From: CAVQCT01 sp964371785
GTDB lineage: Bacteria; Zixibacteria; MSB-5A5; GN15; FEB-12
Reading direction: 5' to 3'
Length of the DNA: 64,000 bases
Assembly: GCA_964371785.1 (NCBI GenBank)
Contig: CAYJOL010000003.1
Span: forward strand, 310,001-374,000
Below are positions 8,959 to 18,110 of this stretch, in pieces. The translations under genes and the position numbers were made by a program. The first letter of the stretch is position 1. Each line of letters opens with the position of its first letter. The notes below the pieces were generated by a model. It was not told where the DNA came from. It did no database searches and saw only the letters and a list, made by a program, of their open reading frames with translations.

Positions 8959-9404
8959 CGGAACAAACCAGTCGATCCGACCTTCCTCTTAGGCTCCGTA
9001 TAACAGTTATACTGTTCGTTTCCAGTACCTATCGCACCCGGCGGCGAGACGGCGAACATTTTGTACTCACATACACGTCGTACAAGTCGGTCTTCAACAT
9101 CTGCGGCGCACTCTCCGGACAGGGTCCATTCGAGCTACCTACTTACTGTGGGGCACCCGCTCTTCGTAAAGCGGTTAACCTTCCTCATCCATCGCGAGAT
9201 TGTAATGCGATACCATCAGCATGTCGTATCGGACGGCAATCCCCGCGATCAAGGGATGGGGTAAATTGACGCGACTGTTTCTTGACGATAATCTAGTTGC
9301 TTCCTGGTACCACTTTTGTCATCTTAAGTATCATATTCTTTAACTATGGCGCACTTCGTTAGTGTTATTCGCCACACAGCCTGTTTTCTTAAGAGGATCA
9401 ATTC
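8959..9404. other. Intergenic region, nothing recognised
   Basis: 446 bases after copA. Short open frames here have no RBS and biased composition. I see no strong terminator and no tRNA; the promoter of the following hydrolase gene probably lies in the AT-richer part after 9290. Confidence 0.35.
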
Positions 9405-10901
9405 ATGAGAAGTACATTTCTTTCTGCTGTGGTTGCCTGTCTCATATCTTCTCTGGTCTACGCGCAGACTCCAACGCCCTCCCCTCAAGCTGAAGGTTCA
9501 TGGGTGAAGATCGCCTGCCCATTCGATTCGAGTAAGGCACTGCTTGCAGTCACTTGCGGTCGACTGAGAGTGCCTGAAAACTACGATGATCCAAAAGGTC
9601 GATCGATAGAGATCGCGTTAATGGTGGTTAAGGCTCCAAAAAATATAGATCCAGCAAATCCAGTCCTTTTCCTAAACGGAGGACCTGGACAAACAAGCCT
9701 GTTCTTCGCAGAGACTCTTGTTACAAATCCCCTCATCTATGATGTCGTCGTTGATAGAGATTGGGTGTTTTTTGATCAACGAGGAACTGGCAGATCGATT
9801 CCGCAGCTTTATTGCCCCGACGATCATGACAGTCCTTTTGATCTAAAAAAGTGCAGAGATGATCTGATAAAGCAAGGGATAGACCTTTCCCAGTACAACA
9901 GTGCACGGAGTGCCAGCGACATGGAAGCGCTGAGAAAAGCACTGGGCGTGAAACAGTGGAATCTCTGGGGGATTTCTTATGGCAGCAGACTGGCAATGAC
10001 AATGGCGCGCTACTATCCCTCGAGTGTCCGGTCGATCGTTCATGACGCCCCTGGATTGCCCGGAGGTCAGGAACTCGTCGACGATGCTCTCGGAACAGAC
10101 GTCGCGCTGAACAAGATATTCTCGAAGTGTGCGACAGATTCGGCGTGCTCGTCCAAGTTTCCAGAACTTCGGAGCCGATTCATAGCTGCGCTTCCCCGCC
10201 TGAGGCAGCAGCCATTGTTGGTCGGCGATAAGCTGTTTGACGACCACGCGGTGGTTCAGTTCTTTCGCGACTGGTTCTACCCCAGGGGTTATTCGACGTT
10301 TGAACATCGCCTACAGAACCTTCTGATTATCTTGGATGCGGCGGCCCGCGGCGATGGCCCACTCATGAACGAAACCATACAAAGGATGAGAAAGGAGGAA
10401 GGGCTCGATAACGTTCGGCCGCCCGAGCCGATTTACGCCCGACAGAGCATCGGACAAAACCTCTCCGTTTACTGCAACGAGAAGAAACCCTTCGAGTCCA
10501 TGGATGAATATCAGAAGGCGGTGGCAAGCTCCGAGATCGTTCGTTCTCTTCTCGCGGGATTTGAAGGTCCTTCAGACTGCGGCTTGTGGCCTTCCGGCGA
10601 GGCTGATCCAATTGAAAACACTCGCGTATACTATGACGGGCCGCAGCTCGCCTTTACGGGCGAGCTGGATGCATCCTCGTCAGGCCTTGCCGGCTATAAG
10701 ATCGAGATGCTCTATGCCAATGCACTGAACGTCGTCTTCAGGAATGGCTACCACGGCCAGTTCCCCACAGAGCTGCCCAATTCGGAGGATCATGACTATT
10801 GGATGTGTGCCTTGCGGCTGGCGCACCAATTCTTTGATGATCCGCAACGAAAACTGGATATTAGCTGCGCTGAAACACGACGATTGCGCTTGGTAAAATG
10901 A
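9405..10901 (+). CDS. Secreted alpha/beta hydrolase, tripeptidyl-aminopeptidase-like
   Basis: 498 residues with a signal peptide (1-21, cleavage near VYA-Q). An oxyanion-hole segment NGGPGQ (91-96), then DQRGTGRS (124-131) and the nucleophile elbow GISYG (189-193, Ser191). The C-terminal TAP-like part carries FTGELDAS (likely Asp) and GYHGQFP (likely His), completing a Ser-Asp-His triad. NGGPG and DQRGTGRS are characteristic of prolyl/tripeptidyl aminopeptidases (S33), so it probably trims peptides outside the cytoplasm. Stands alone next to decayed sequence. RBS AAGAGGA precedes the ATG. Confidence 0.9.
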   Translation: MRSTFLSAVVACLISSLVYAQTPTPSPQAEGSWVKIACPFDSSKALLAVTCGRLRVPENYDDPKGRSIEIALMVVKAPKNIDPANPVLFLNGGPGQTSLFFAETLVTNPLIYDVVVDRDWVFFDQRGTGRSIPQLYCPDDHDSPFDLKKCRDDLIKQGIDLSQYNSARSASDMEALRKALGVKQWNLWGISYGSRLAMTMARYYPSSVRSIVHDAPGLPGGQELVDDALGTDVALNKIFSKCATDSACSSKFPELRSRFIAALPRLRQQPLLVGDKLFDDHAVVQFFRDWFYPRGYSTFEHRLQNLLIILDAAARGDGPLMNETIQRMRKEEGLDNVRPPEPIYARQSIGQNLSVYCNEKKPFESMDEYQKAVASSEIVRSLLAGFEGPSDCGLWPSGEADPIENTRVYYDGPQLAFTGELDASSSGLAGYKIEMLYANALNVVFRNGYHGQFPTELPNSEDHDYWMCALRLAHQFFDDPQRKLDISCAETRRLRLVK

Positions 10902-10953
10902 CCGACCGAAGAAGAGGTTACGACAGTTATAGCAGGTCGGATTCCGGTGTTCG

Positions 10954-11176
10954 CTAGCGACGGAGTACTTTAAAATCGAACGTCGGATTGAGTACTCCTG
11001 CAGTCAGAATCACGGTATCTACATTGATCGCATTCTATCTTGAAGCCTGCGCGAGCGCATATGCTATCATATGAGCACCAAAGCTGTGGCCTATCAAATC
11101 AATACGCACATCGACATTCAGTCTCGCTAACTTCCGGAGTGGTGGCCCATCCGCTTGCGCCGGTGTCAATATTCAG
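10954..11176 (-). pseudogene. Fossil of a second alpha/beta hydrolase (nucleophile-elbow fragment)
   Basis: Read on the minus strand, one frame encodes a segment with DVRIDLIGHSFGAHMIAYAL, a textbook GxSxG nucleophile elbow followed by its helix. It is interrupted by a TAG at 11035-11037 and continues in the same frame with VDTVILTAGVLNP before a second stop at 10954-10956. Upstream of 11176 the frame is closed by TGA and there is no start. It is thus a remnant about 70 codons long, of the lipase/esterase type, not a copy of the neighbouring intact gene. Confidence 0.6.
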
Positions 11177-11305
11177 TTTTCAGAGGGAAGCACGCATAGG
11201 GAATCTTGCAATGTGCCTGGTTAGCACCATCTCGATCATCTGAATACCGCGAGATTCGTGATTTTCAGCTGAAATCGGAGACATCGCTCTCTAATATCGA
11301 GTGCG

Positions 11306-11509
11306 GTGAATCACGCATTTGTAGCCACGGTGGAGCAACTGCGCAAGCAGCATCGGATCAGAGAGTTGGGCTACGTGATCATGCCGGAACATGTTCACTT
11401 GCTAACGCACGCGCCAGACGGAGTACAGCTCGGTCTGGTACCGGGAGAACTGAAGTCCCGTTTTGCTGTCAGGGGCGATTCTGCATCGAGTCTCGCTGTT
11501 TTCAGATAA
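11306..11509 (+). pseudogene. Fragment of a REP-associated tyrosine transposase (Y1 type)
   Basis: The frame contains LGYVIMPEHVHLLTHAPDG and LKSRFAVRG, the HUH (His-x-His) core and following helix of Y1/IS200-like RAYT transposases. The N-terminal strand and the C-terminal half with the catalytic Tyr are missing, so this is inactive. It differs clearly from the intact RAYT at 39657-40157. Together with the hydrolase fossil it marks 10.9-11.7 kb as a decaying insertion zone; nothing else is recognisable up to 11751. Confidence 0.65.
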
Positions 11510-11751
11510 CTCTCCACCATTCGAGTTCCTGGAAGAATTGTCTCGTTCAACTGTATTCAATAGCGTATAGGTGGTCCAGCTAGAGAAGATTAGGCCAGGG
11601 ACCAGTAGTTCAAGATAATGCGTCATGGACAATGATATATCACTCTTGCGAGCCCTATTGTGGTTCGGGAAGGAGGTGGATTTACTGAACTAAATCACCG
11701 CGTCAGGAATGATCGGAGTTACAAAACATTTTGATTTACGGGAGGCTTACC

Positions 11752-12591
11752 TTGAAAAGAATGATTCTATTAGTCCTAGTGTCTGTGATCGCGATCTCAG
11801 CCCAGGTCAAATCTACGAAGCCGATGCCGCCATTGCCGTTTGGATGGAAGTTTGTGCCGGTAGCAGATAGGTGCAACGGCATGAATATCGTGCTCGGATT
11901 CACTTTCCATCCGAAGGAAGGTTTGATATCGACGGTGGTGGCTACAGTTGAACCTCAAGATGGGATCGTCCATAACGGCGCTTCGTCTTGGACCGTTCAA
12001 TTTCAAAGTCAAAGCGATTCAGCGTACCGGGAGCTAAACCTGATACTACCGGCCAACGATACAAGCAAAATCTGCGTCAACTTAGCTTACAATGAGAAGA
12101 CGTTTCAAGTATGCTGGTACTTTGTGACACTGGAAGATAGTGTTGAGTACTTCGCCGGTGATCCACGCCAAAGGGGGATAGCAGATTTCCGAAAAATGAA
12201 GACCACCCCCGAGATTAATCCTGATACTCTCAAAGAAGGTGACCTGAATGCGGAATACGAGGTCTATGTCGTTGTGAGTTCGCCAGAGAAGCGAGCGAAG
12301 GCCGAATCTGTCATTGGGCATGCGCTGTCATCGGACGAGAAAGGCAGAGCCCGGATAAAGCTCAGTCTCAGAGTCCTGATCGCACTTGCTCAGCGGGGAG
12401 TAAAGGCAGAATATACCGTACCTCCACCCTGGAGCAGCCAGGCCAGGGATACTGTTCGTGTGAAAAAGGTACACGATAGTGCGAAAGGCCAAAGTAGCAA
12501 AGAGAGCGATAAGTCTCTGTATCTTGCTGGTATCTCCTACTCCGAAGTACCATTCGGCGAGCAATTCGCCAAGACCCTTTTCGGCAATTGA
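11752..12591 (+). CDS. Secreted protein of unknown function
   Basis: 279 residues from a TTG at 11752, preceded by GGGAGG at good spacing; ATG at 11761 is the alternative. The N terminus is a signal peptide (RMILLVLVSVIAISAQ). The mature part has many short beta-like stretches and one Cys pair region (Cys about 111 and 125). I recognise no domain. Base composition is lower in GC than the flanking two-component genes, and the gene lies beside pseudogene fragments, which may indicate later acquisition. Confidence 0.7.
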   Translation: MKRMILLVLVSVIAISAQVKSTKPMPPLPFGWKFVPVADRCNGMNIVLGFTFHPKEGLISTVVATVEPQDGIVHNGASSWTVQFQSQSDSAYRELNLILPANDTSKICVNLAYNEKTFQVCWYFVTLEDSVEYFAGDPRQRGIADFRKMKTTPEINPDTLKEGDLNAEYEVYVVVSSPEKRAKAESVIGHALSSDEKGRARIKLSLRVLIALAQRGVKAEYTVPPPWSSQARDTVRVKKVHDSAKGQSSKESDKSLYLAGISYSEVPFGEQFAKTLFGN

Positions 12592-12609
12592 CATGCCTGT
12601 CGGCATGTC
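12590..12609. repeat. Perfect hairpin at the stop codon of the unknown secreted gene
   Basis: GACATGCC-TGTC-GGCATGTC, 8-bp stem and 4-base loop, overlapping the TGA stop. There is no T-run, so it is not a classical terminator; it may protect the 3' end or be incidental. Confidence 0.4.
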
Positions 12610-12741
12610 TGTTACGTCCGGTTCTAAGACGATTCGGACCTACATAAAGGGCCAAGATTATCCTACCCGTTCCGGCCGCTTTAATATATATTGCAGTCAA
12701 TCAATCAAGATTGAATTCAGCCGCAAATCGCGGAGGAAGCT

Positions 12742-13962
12742 GTGAAGAAGCTGGCCGACGATCAAGACCTTATCCTGCAAAATCTTCGCGAGCGGGTCAA
12801 AGAATTAACCGCGCTCCATCGGACAGCCCGCATCCTGCAAGACCATAATCGACCAGTTGCGAACACGGTGCGGATGGTGGTCGACTTATTGCCGAATGCC
12901 TGGCAATATCCCGAAATTACCACCGCTCGTATAAGATTCGGGAATCTTGAAGTCAGTTCGTCCGGATTTGCCGTTACCGAGTGGAGGCAGAAGTCAACAT
13001 TTGTCACTCGTGAGGGTGATAGTGGCGATATCGAAATAGTCTATTCGGAGCTGCGTCCGTTTTCATTTGAGGGCCCCTTTCTGGCCGAGGAGCGCGAGTT
13101 GATAGATTCGTTGGCCGAGATGTTACGGGCATATTTTCAACGGAGAGTTGACGATGAGTCGCTGCAACAGGCACACAACCATCTGGAACAACAGGTTATT
13201 GCCCGTACAGCTGAACTAAAGAAAATGAACGAAGCTTTACAGCACCAGCTCGCGGACTACCAGGTGGCCAGGCAGCGTATTGATCTCTACCAGAAACAGC
13301 TTCGCCAGTTGGCTTCGGAGCTTTCATTGGCGGAAGCGCGCGAGCGCCGTGTTATCGCCTCGGATCTTCATGATCATATCGGTCAAGCGCTGGCCTTCAT
13401 GAAGATGAAGTTGACGCGTTTTCGGAGCGACACGATCTTCTGTGGATTCGAACGGAGTATCGATGAAATCCTCAGCCTGTTAAACCAGACTATCCAGTAC
13501 ACGCGGACGCTGACGTTTGAAATCAGCCCGCCGGTGCTCTACGAACTCGGGCTTCCGTCCGCGGTAGAATGGCTGGGCGAACAGTTTCAGAAGAAGTTCG
13601 ACATCGAAACTGAAGTCATAGTGCATGCCGAACAGGCGGCGCTCAAAGAAGAAATACAGGTTGCGCTGTTCAAGTCTCTGCAGGAGCTGCTCAATAATGC
13701 CGCCAAACACTCCCATGCCACACGAATACGGGTGGAGCTGAAGGCGGACGATAAGGTCACCCAGATAAGAGTGACGGACAATGGCCGGGGGTTCGATCTC
13801 GCCAGACTGGAGCCCGGAAATGGCAATAAAGCAGGGTTCGGTCTGTTCAGCATCAGGGAGCGGTTGAATTATCTGGGGGGCCAGCTCGAAGTCAGGTCGT
13901 CCGATGAAAGCGGGGCGCAATTTACTATGACCGTGCCCCATACGGCGGAGGGATCCAAATGA
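12742..13962 (+). CDS. Sensor histidine kinase, NarL-partner (HisKA_3) class
   Basis: 406 residues from GTG at 12742 (GGAGGAAGCT upstream). No membrane segment is seen, so it is probably cytoplasmic. Residues 20-130 look like a small GAF-like sensory domain, followed by a coiled coil (about 138-200). The HisKA_3 box has the phospho-acceptor His210 (SDLHDHIGQ). HATPase_c follows with the N box (ELLNNAAKHSH) and G boxes (DNGRGFD, GFGLFSIRERL). Stop and start overlap by four bases (ATGA) with the response regulator, so the pair is translationally coupled. The signal is unknown. Confidence 0.93.
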   Translation: MKKLADDQDLILQNLRERVKELTALHRTARILQDHNRPVANTVRMVVDLLPNAWQYPEITTARIRFGNLEVSSSGFAVTEWRQKSTFVTREGDSGDIEIVYSELRPFSFEGPFLAEERELIDSLAEMLRAYFQRRVDDESLQQAHNHLEQQVIARTAELKKMNEALQHQLADYQVARQRIDLYQKQLRQLASELSLAEARERRVIASDLHDHIGQALAFMKMKLTRFRSDTIFCGFERSIDEILSLLNQTIQYTRTLTFEISPPVLYELGLPSAVEWLGEQFQKKFDIETEVIVHAEQAALKEEIQVALFKSLQELLNNAAKHSHATRIRVELKADDKVTQIRVTDNGRGFDLARLEPGNGNKAGFGLFSIRERLNYLGGQLEVRSSDESGAQFTMTVPHTAEGSK

Positions 13963-14609
13963 AGACAAAAGTATTGCTGGTCGATGACCACAAACTGTTT
14001 CGCGACGGTTTAGGTACTCTTATCAACAAACAAGCGGACATGAAAGTAGTTGGCGAGGCAAAGGATGGAACGAGTAGTATCCAGCTGGCCAGAGATCTCG
14101 CTCCGGATTTCATCCTCATGGATATTTCCATGCCGGACCTCAACGGTATCGAAGCAACCCGGCGGATACTCTCCGAGCGTCCAGGTACGAAAGTGTTGAT
14201 GCTCTCCATGCACTCGGATCGACGATTTGTGATCGAGGCGCTGAAGGCCGGCGCGTGTGGATACCTGCTCAAAGACTCGGCTTTTGAGGAGCTCCTGACC
14301 GCCATTAAGGCCACGCAGCAGAATCAATTCTATCTGAGCCGCGAAATCACGAGTATTGTGGTAGAAGATTACATCAATCTGGTCAAGAGCTCGGAATCGT
14401 CGGTTTTCGCCATTCTGACCAACCGCGAACGGGAGGTCCTGCAGCTGATCGCCGAAGGAAAGGCGACCAAGGAGATCGCCAACCAACTCAATGTGAGTGT
14501 CAAAACAATTGAGACTCATCGAAAACAGCTGATGGATAAGCTGAATATTCACAGTATCGCCGAGCTGACCAAGTACGCGATTCGCGAAGGGATTACTCCT
14601 CTGGAATGA
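13959..14609 (+). CDS. NarL/FixJ-family response regulator
   Basis: 216 residues. Receiver domain with acidic pair Asp9-Asp10, phospho-acceptor Asp55 (LMDISMP) and Lys in LLKDS. C-terminal LuxR-type HTH (about 148-205: LTNREREVLQLIAEGKATKE, then SVKTIETHRKQLMDKL). It is the partner of the kinase encoded just upstream, with a 4-base overlap. Targets cannot be read from the window. Confidence 0.95.
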   Translation: MKTKVLLVDDHKLFRDGLGTLINKQADMKVVGEAKDGTSSIQLARDLAPDFILMDISMPDLNGIEATRRILSERPGTKVLMLSMHSDRRFVIEALKAGACGYLLKDSAFEELLTAIKATQQNQFYLSREITSIVVEDYINLVKSSESSVFAILTNREREVLQLIAEGKATKEIANQLNVSVKTIETHRKQLMDKLNIHSIAELTKYAIREGITPLE

Positions 14610-14855
14610 CCTAATGAATTCTACTTATGGTAATTATCCTCGACGGAAATCTCAAATAAGCATTTCATGAGACACGGCGAGCCTCCTGCGGCCGTATCCT
14701 TCCGGTAAGCTTTTTTTCGTGACAACAGTTGTATGGTGATTTACATTTGAGGTCGGAAAGCTGATAACGATCAGACGGCGGCGCTTACCTTTCTGGGAAG
14801 GCAAAGGATCGGCGAGAGCCGGCCGTCATGGATGAAACAGGCTGAAAGGCCGCCA

Positions 14856-15857
14856 ATGTCAAAAATGACTTTATCACCACGGGCAGCATTTGTACTTTTT
14901 ATCAGCATAACTATTGTGCTCTTTGCCCAGGCAGTTTGGTGGATTGCCTTCATGGCCCGTCTGGTGAATGAAAAAGTCGACATGGCGGCTGAGCTGGGCG
15001 CGAGCAAAGAATATGTTGCCGAAGTACATCGACAGGAGATCTCGCGCCAGATCATGCTTGGAAGCGAGGGCGTATTCTTTCTCCTGCTGGTCGGTGTGGG
15101 AGCGTGGCTGATTTATCGTACATTGGTGAAAACCGAACAACTCAAGTTCCATCAACAGAATTTCCTGATGGCAGTGACCCACGAGTTGAAGACCCCGTTG
15201 GCGTCCATAAAGATTTATATCGACACGCTCCAGTCGACAAAGATATCCGATGAAAAGAAGGTGGCCATTCTTCCCCGCCTGAAGGAAGATGCAAACCGCC
15301 TGGAGAAACTGGTCGAGAATGTGCTGGAGGCGGGACGCTTCGAACGAAGCGGTTATCAGCTCAACCGCGAGAATTTCAATCTCAGCAAGCTCGTGGACGG
15401 TATTCTAACCAAACTGCAGAGGTATCCCTCCAGGACTCCGATCACGATTACGCGGAAACGATTTCAATCAGAGTTGGTGATTTACGGCGATGAATCAGCG
15501 CTGAGCCGGGCGCTTGACGCAATTCTGGAGAATTGCATTAAATATAATGATAAGGATCGGATTCTTATCGGGGTGGAGTTGTTCCGCGTCGGAAAGCGAG
15601 TTTACTTGAATATATCGGATAACGGTGTCGGTCTTGCACGCGAGGACACAACCCTTATCTTTAATCGGTTCTATCGGGTTGGCCAGGAAATTAACCGAAG
15701 TCAACCGGGAACCGGACTCGGCCTGTACCTGTGTCGTGAAATCATCAAAGCCCATGATGGAAGGATAACAGCGAACTCTGATGGTGCCGGCAAGGGAGTC
15801 ACTTTTAACATAACGCTGGAGGCGAACGCAGAGTATGAAGACAATTCTGCTGGTTGA
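14856..15857 (+). CDS. Membrane sensor histidine kinase, OmpR-partner class
   Basis: 333 residues from ATG at 14856 (AAAGG at spacing 6); an in-frame ATG at 14832 is possible. Two membrane helices (about 10-30 and 72-92) enclose a short periplasmic loop of about 40 residues, too small for most ligand-binding folds, so it may sense the membrane or a partner protein. No HAMP domain is obvious. HisKA with His in AVTHELKTPLASIK, N box with Asn in ENCIKYND, and G boxes DNGVGL and GTGLGLYL. Its 3' end overlaps the response regulator start by 23 bases. Confidence 0.93.
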   Translation: MSKMTLSPRAAFVLFISITIVLFAQAVWWIAFMARLVNEKVDMAAELGASKEYVAEVHRQEISRQIMLGSEGVFFLLLVGVGAWLIYRTLVKTEQLKFHQQNFLMAVTHELKTPLASIKIYIDTLQSTKISDEKKVAILPRLKEDANRLEKLVENVLEAGRFERSGYQLNRENFNLSKLVDGILTKLQRYPSRTPITITRKRFQSELVIYGDESALSRALDAILENCIKYNDKDRILIGVELFRVGKRVYLNISDNGVGLAREDTTLIFNRFYRVGQEINRSQPGTGLGLYLCREIIKAHDGRITANSDGAGKGVTFNITLEANAEYEDNSAG

Positions 15858-16539
15858 AGATGATGCGCATGTCGCCGATGGCCTGATTCTTAATCTCGAC
15901 GCCGAGGGGTTTCAGGTTGTCCATATCGACAATGGCAATCTGGTGCTTGACGCATTCGAAAGAGGGAATTTCGATCTCATTCTGATGGATATCATGCTTC
16001 CGGGAACCGACGGACTCAGCTTGACCAAGAAGATTAGAGCCATGGGTTCGACTGTTCCGATCCTGTTCATCACGGCGCGTGACGAAACGGAACAGAAGGT
16101 TGAAGGACTGCTGGCGGGCGGAGATGATTACATCACCAAGCCTTTCGATGTCGGTGAGCTGATGGCGCGAATTCAGGGGATATTCCGCCGGCAAGCCTGG
16201 CTGGCCTCGGGTGAAGAAGTCGATGATAAGTTTGAATTCGATGGCCGGTATGTGAATTTCAAGACGTTCGAGGCCAAAGGCCCGGGCGGACAATTTGAGT
16301 TGACTCGAAAAGAGTGTATGGTGATTAAATACCTGGTGGAACGGATAGGCGAGGTCGTCAGCCGGGACCAGCTTCTGGACGCAGTGTGGGGATATCATAT
16401 CTACCCGACCAACCGGACAATTGACAATTTTATACTTAAACTTCGGAAGATATTTGAGGATGATCCGAAAAATCCCCGCTATATCGAGACGATTCGAGGA
16501 GTCGGCTACCGATTCGTGACGCCCGAGAACCGTCGTTAG
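15835..16539 (+). CDS. OmpR/PhoB-family response regulator
   Basis: 234 residues. Receiver with Asp9-Asp10, phospho-acceptor Asp52 (LMDIMLPG), Thr in FITARD and Lys in YITKPF. C-terminal winged helix (about 145-230) with ELTRKECMVIKYLVE and the recognition region NRTIDNFILKLRKIFEDD ending GVGYRF. Partner of the overlapping kinase gene. It ends 78 bases before the pth promoter. Confidence 0.95.
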   Translation: MKTILLVEDDAHVADGLILNLDAEGFQVVHIDNGNLVLDAFERGNFDLILMDIMLPGTDGLSLTKKIRAMGSTVPILFITARDETEQKVEGLLAGGDDYITKPFDVGELMARIQGIFRRQAWLASGEEVDDKFEFDGRYVNFKTFEAKGPGGQFELTRKECMVIKYLVERIGEVVSRDQLLDAVWGYHIYPTNRTIDNFILKLRKIFEDDPKNPRYIETIRGVGYRFVTPENRR

Positions 16540-16616
16540 ATCGTTCATACGCGATTCCGCTCAATTAAGCTATTGGAACATAACTATTTACTTGATGTAA
16601 CGGCAATTAATAACCC

Positions 16617-16644
16617 TTGACTTCCTGACCGGTTTTGTTATAAT
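16617..16644 (+). promoter_or_regulatory. Near-consensus sigma-70 promoter for the pth-ribosomal operon
   Basis: TTGACT at 16617-16622, a 16-base spacer and a perfect TATAAT at 16639-16644. The predicted start near 16651 gives a 5' leader of about 24 bases before pth. Confidence 0.85.
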
Positions 16645-16674
16645 AGCGGGTGCCCAATAGCCGATTTCAGACTA

Positions 16675-17247
16675 ATGATATCCCTGATTCTCGGGCTTGG
16701 TAATATCGGCCGAAGATACAGCGGTACCCGGCATAATGCCGGGTTTCGTGTGATCGACGCAATTCTCAAGGGTCGCGGTATAAAGCTGTTGCCTCCAACG
16801 GAGTTGTTTGATTGGGCGGTCGACGGTATCGGACCGGAGCAGATCGTGTACGCGATGCCAAGAACGTATATGAACCTCTCCGGAATCGCGGCCGAGGTTC
16901 TTTTACAACAGACTTCACTCAGTCCATCCCAGATGCTTGTGGTGGTTGATGATTTCAACCTCCCCCTGGGTAGCCTTCGCATCCGCAAGGGTGGATCCGA
17001 CGGAGGCCACAATGGGTTGGCGTCAATTATTGACCGCCTCCAGACCGAGGATTTCCCTCGATTGCGTCTTGGTATAGGCCCGTTGCCGGAGAACGTCGAT
17101 GTCGTTGATTTTGTGCTGAGTGAATTCACTAAAGAGGAGTCCGAACGGACTGAAGCTATGATTACAAAGGCCTCCGCGGCGGTCATGTTCTGCCTGGAAC
17201 ATCCGCTGGAAGAGGCGATGTCAATATACAATGGAAACCCTGCTTAG
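16675..17247 (+). CDS. pth: Peptidyl-tRNA hydrolase
   Basis: 190 residues, the normal length. Releases peptides from prematurely dropped peptidyl-tRNAs. Visible signature: LGLGNIGRRYSGTRHNAGF with Asn10 and catalytic His20, the Asp of VVVDDFNLPLG, and GGSDGGHNGL. No strong RBS is present before the ATG at 16675. First gene of the operon; the rpsF gene follows after 64 bases. Confidence 0.95.
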   Translation: MISLILGLGNIGRRYSGTRHNAGFRVIDAILKGRGIKLLPPTELFDWAVDGIGPEQIVYAMPRTYMNLSGIAAEVLLQQTSLSPSQMLVVVDDFNLPLGSLRIRKGGSDGGHNGLASIIDRLQTEDFPRLRLGIGPLPENVDVVDFVLSEFTKEESERTEAMITKASAAVMFCLEHPLEEAMSIYNGNPA

Positions 17248-17311
17248 GCGGAGCCAGATATCCCGTCTAAGCCGTTTGAACCTTTAACCAACGTCCATAG
17301 GGAGATACTGA

Positions 17312-17830
17312 ATGCGGTTTTACGAAACCACCTTCATCGTTAATCCACAGACTGACGACGCTACCATTGACCGCCACGTCAAAGATGTAGCAGCCGTGAT
17401 TTCCAACAACAGCGGCAAGATTATTCACGAGGACCATATGGGGACGCGCCGTTTGGCCTATCCTATCAATGGTCTCACCCAGGGGTATTATGCGAGCTTC
17501 ATTTTTGAAGGTCCAACGACAGTGCTGCCCCAGCTCGATCGTCACTTCATGCTCAACGAGCAGTACATCCGCAATCTCACCATCAGATTTGACGGTGACC
17601 CGCAGAAGTATCTCGAAGAGCTGGCAACTGTCCTCATTCCGCGCGATACCAGAGGCGGGCGTGACGACGCGGGGTCTTCGGATCGCAGATATGATCGTCG
17701 GGATGACCGCCGGGATGACCGCCGGGATGGACATCGTGGAAGATACGCGTCCAATGAAGAGCCTGAAGGCGATTCGGACAGGGGCGACGCGGGTGAAGCG
17801 GCGGGTGCCGCTGACTCAGACAGCGAGTAA
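17312..17830 (+). CDS. rpsF: 30S ribosomal protein S6 with charged C-terminal extension
   Basis: 172 residues. The first 105 are an ordinary S6 domain (MRFYETTFIVNPQTDD, GTRRLAYPINGLTQGYY). The remaining 65 or so form a disordered tail: an Arg/Asp block repeating DDRR (RRDDRRDDRRDGHRGR), then an acidic Ala/Ser/Asp end. Many bacteria have a short acidic S6 tail; the DDRR repeat, visible in DNA as tandem copies of GGGATGACCGCC near 17700, is unusual. Lies directly upstream of rpsR, without the ssb gene often found between them. Confidence 0.95.
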   Translation: MRFYETTFIVNPQTDDATIDRHVKDVAAVISNNSGKIIHEDHMGTRRLAYPINGLTQGYYASFIFEGPTTVLPQLDRHFMLNEQYIRNLTIRFDGDPQKYLEELATVLIPRDTRGGRDDAGSSDRRYDRRDDRRDDRRDGHRGRYASNEEPEGDSDRGDAGEAAGAADSDSE

Positions 17831-17878
17831 TGTTCCAGGTGAAGTGGATAATCAAATCGATGAAAGAAGGAAATTGAA

Positions 17879-18106
17879 ATGGCGGTAGTCAAAGGAAAGA
17901 AGATCTGTCGCTTCTGTGAGAATAAAGTGAATCACGTCAATTACAAAGATGAACGGATCCTCAGGAGATTTACCAACGAGCGCGGAAAGATTATTCCGCG
18001 TCGCATTACAGGAAACTGCGCCCGGCACCAGAGAATGCTGACGACGGCGATCAAACGCGGCCGGATTCTGGCGATCGTGGCCTTTGAGAGTGAATCATAT
18101 AGATAA
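17879..18106 (+). CDS. rpsR: 30S ribosomal protein S18
   Basis: 75 residues, typical length. Contains CRFCENK near the N terminus (a zinc-type CxxC form of S18) and the conserved core LRRFTNERGKIIPRRITG followed by CARHQRMLTTAIKRGR. Binds S6 and 16S rRNA in the small-subunit platform. RBS GAAGGAAATTGAA precedes the ATG. Confidence 0.97.
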   Translation: MAVVKGKKICRFCENKVNHVNYKDERILRRFTNERGKIIPRRITGNCARHQRMLTTAIKRGRILAIVAFESESYR

Positions 18107-18110
18107 GAAC

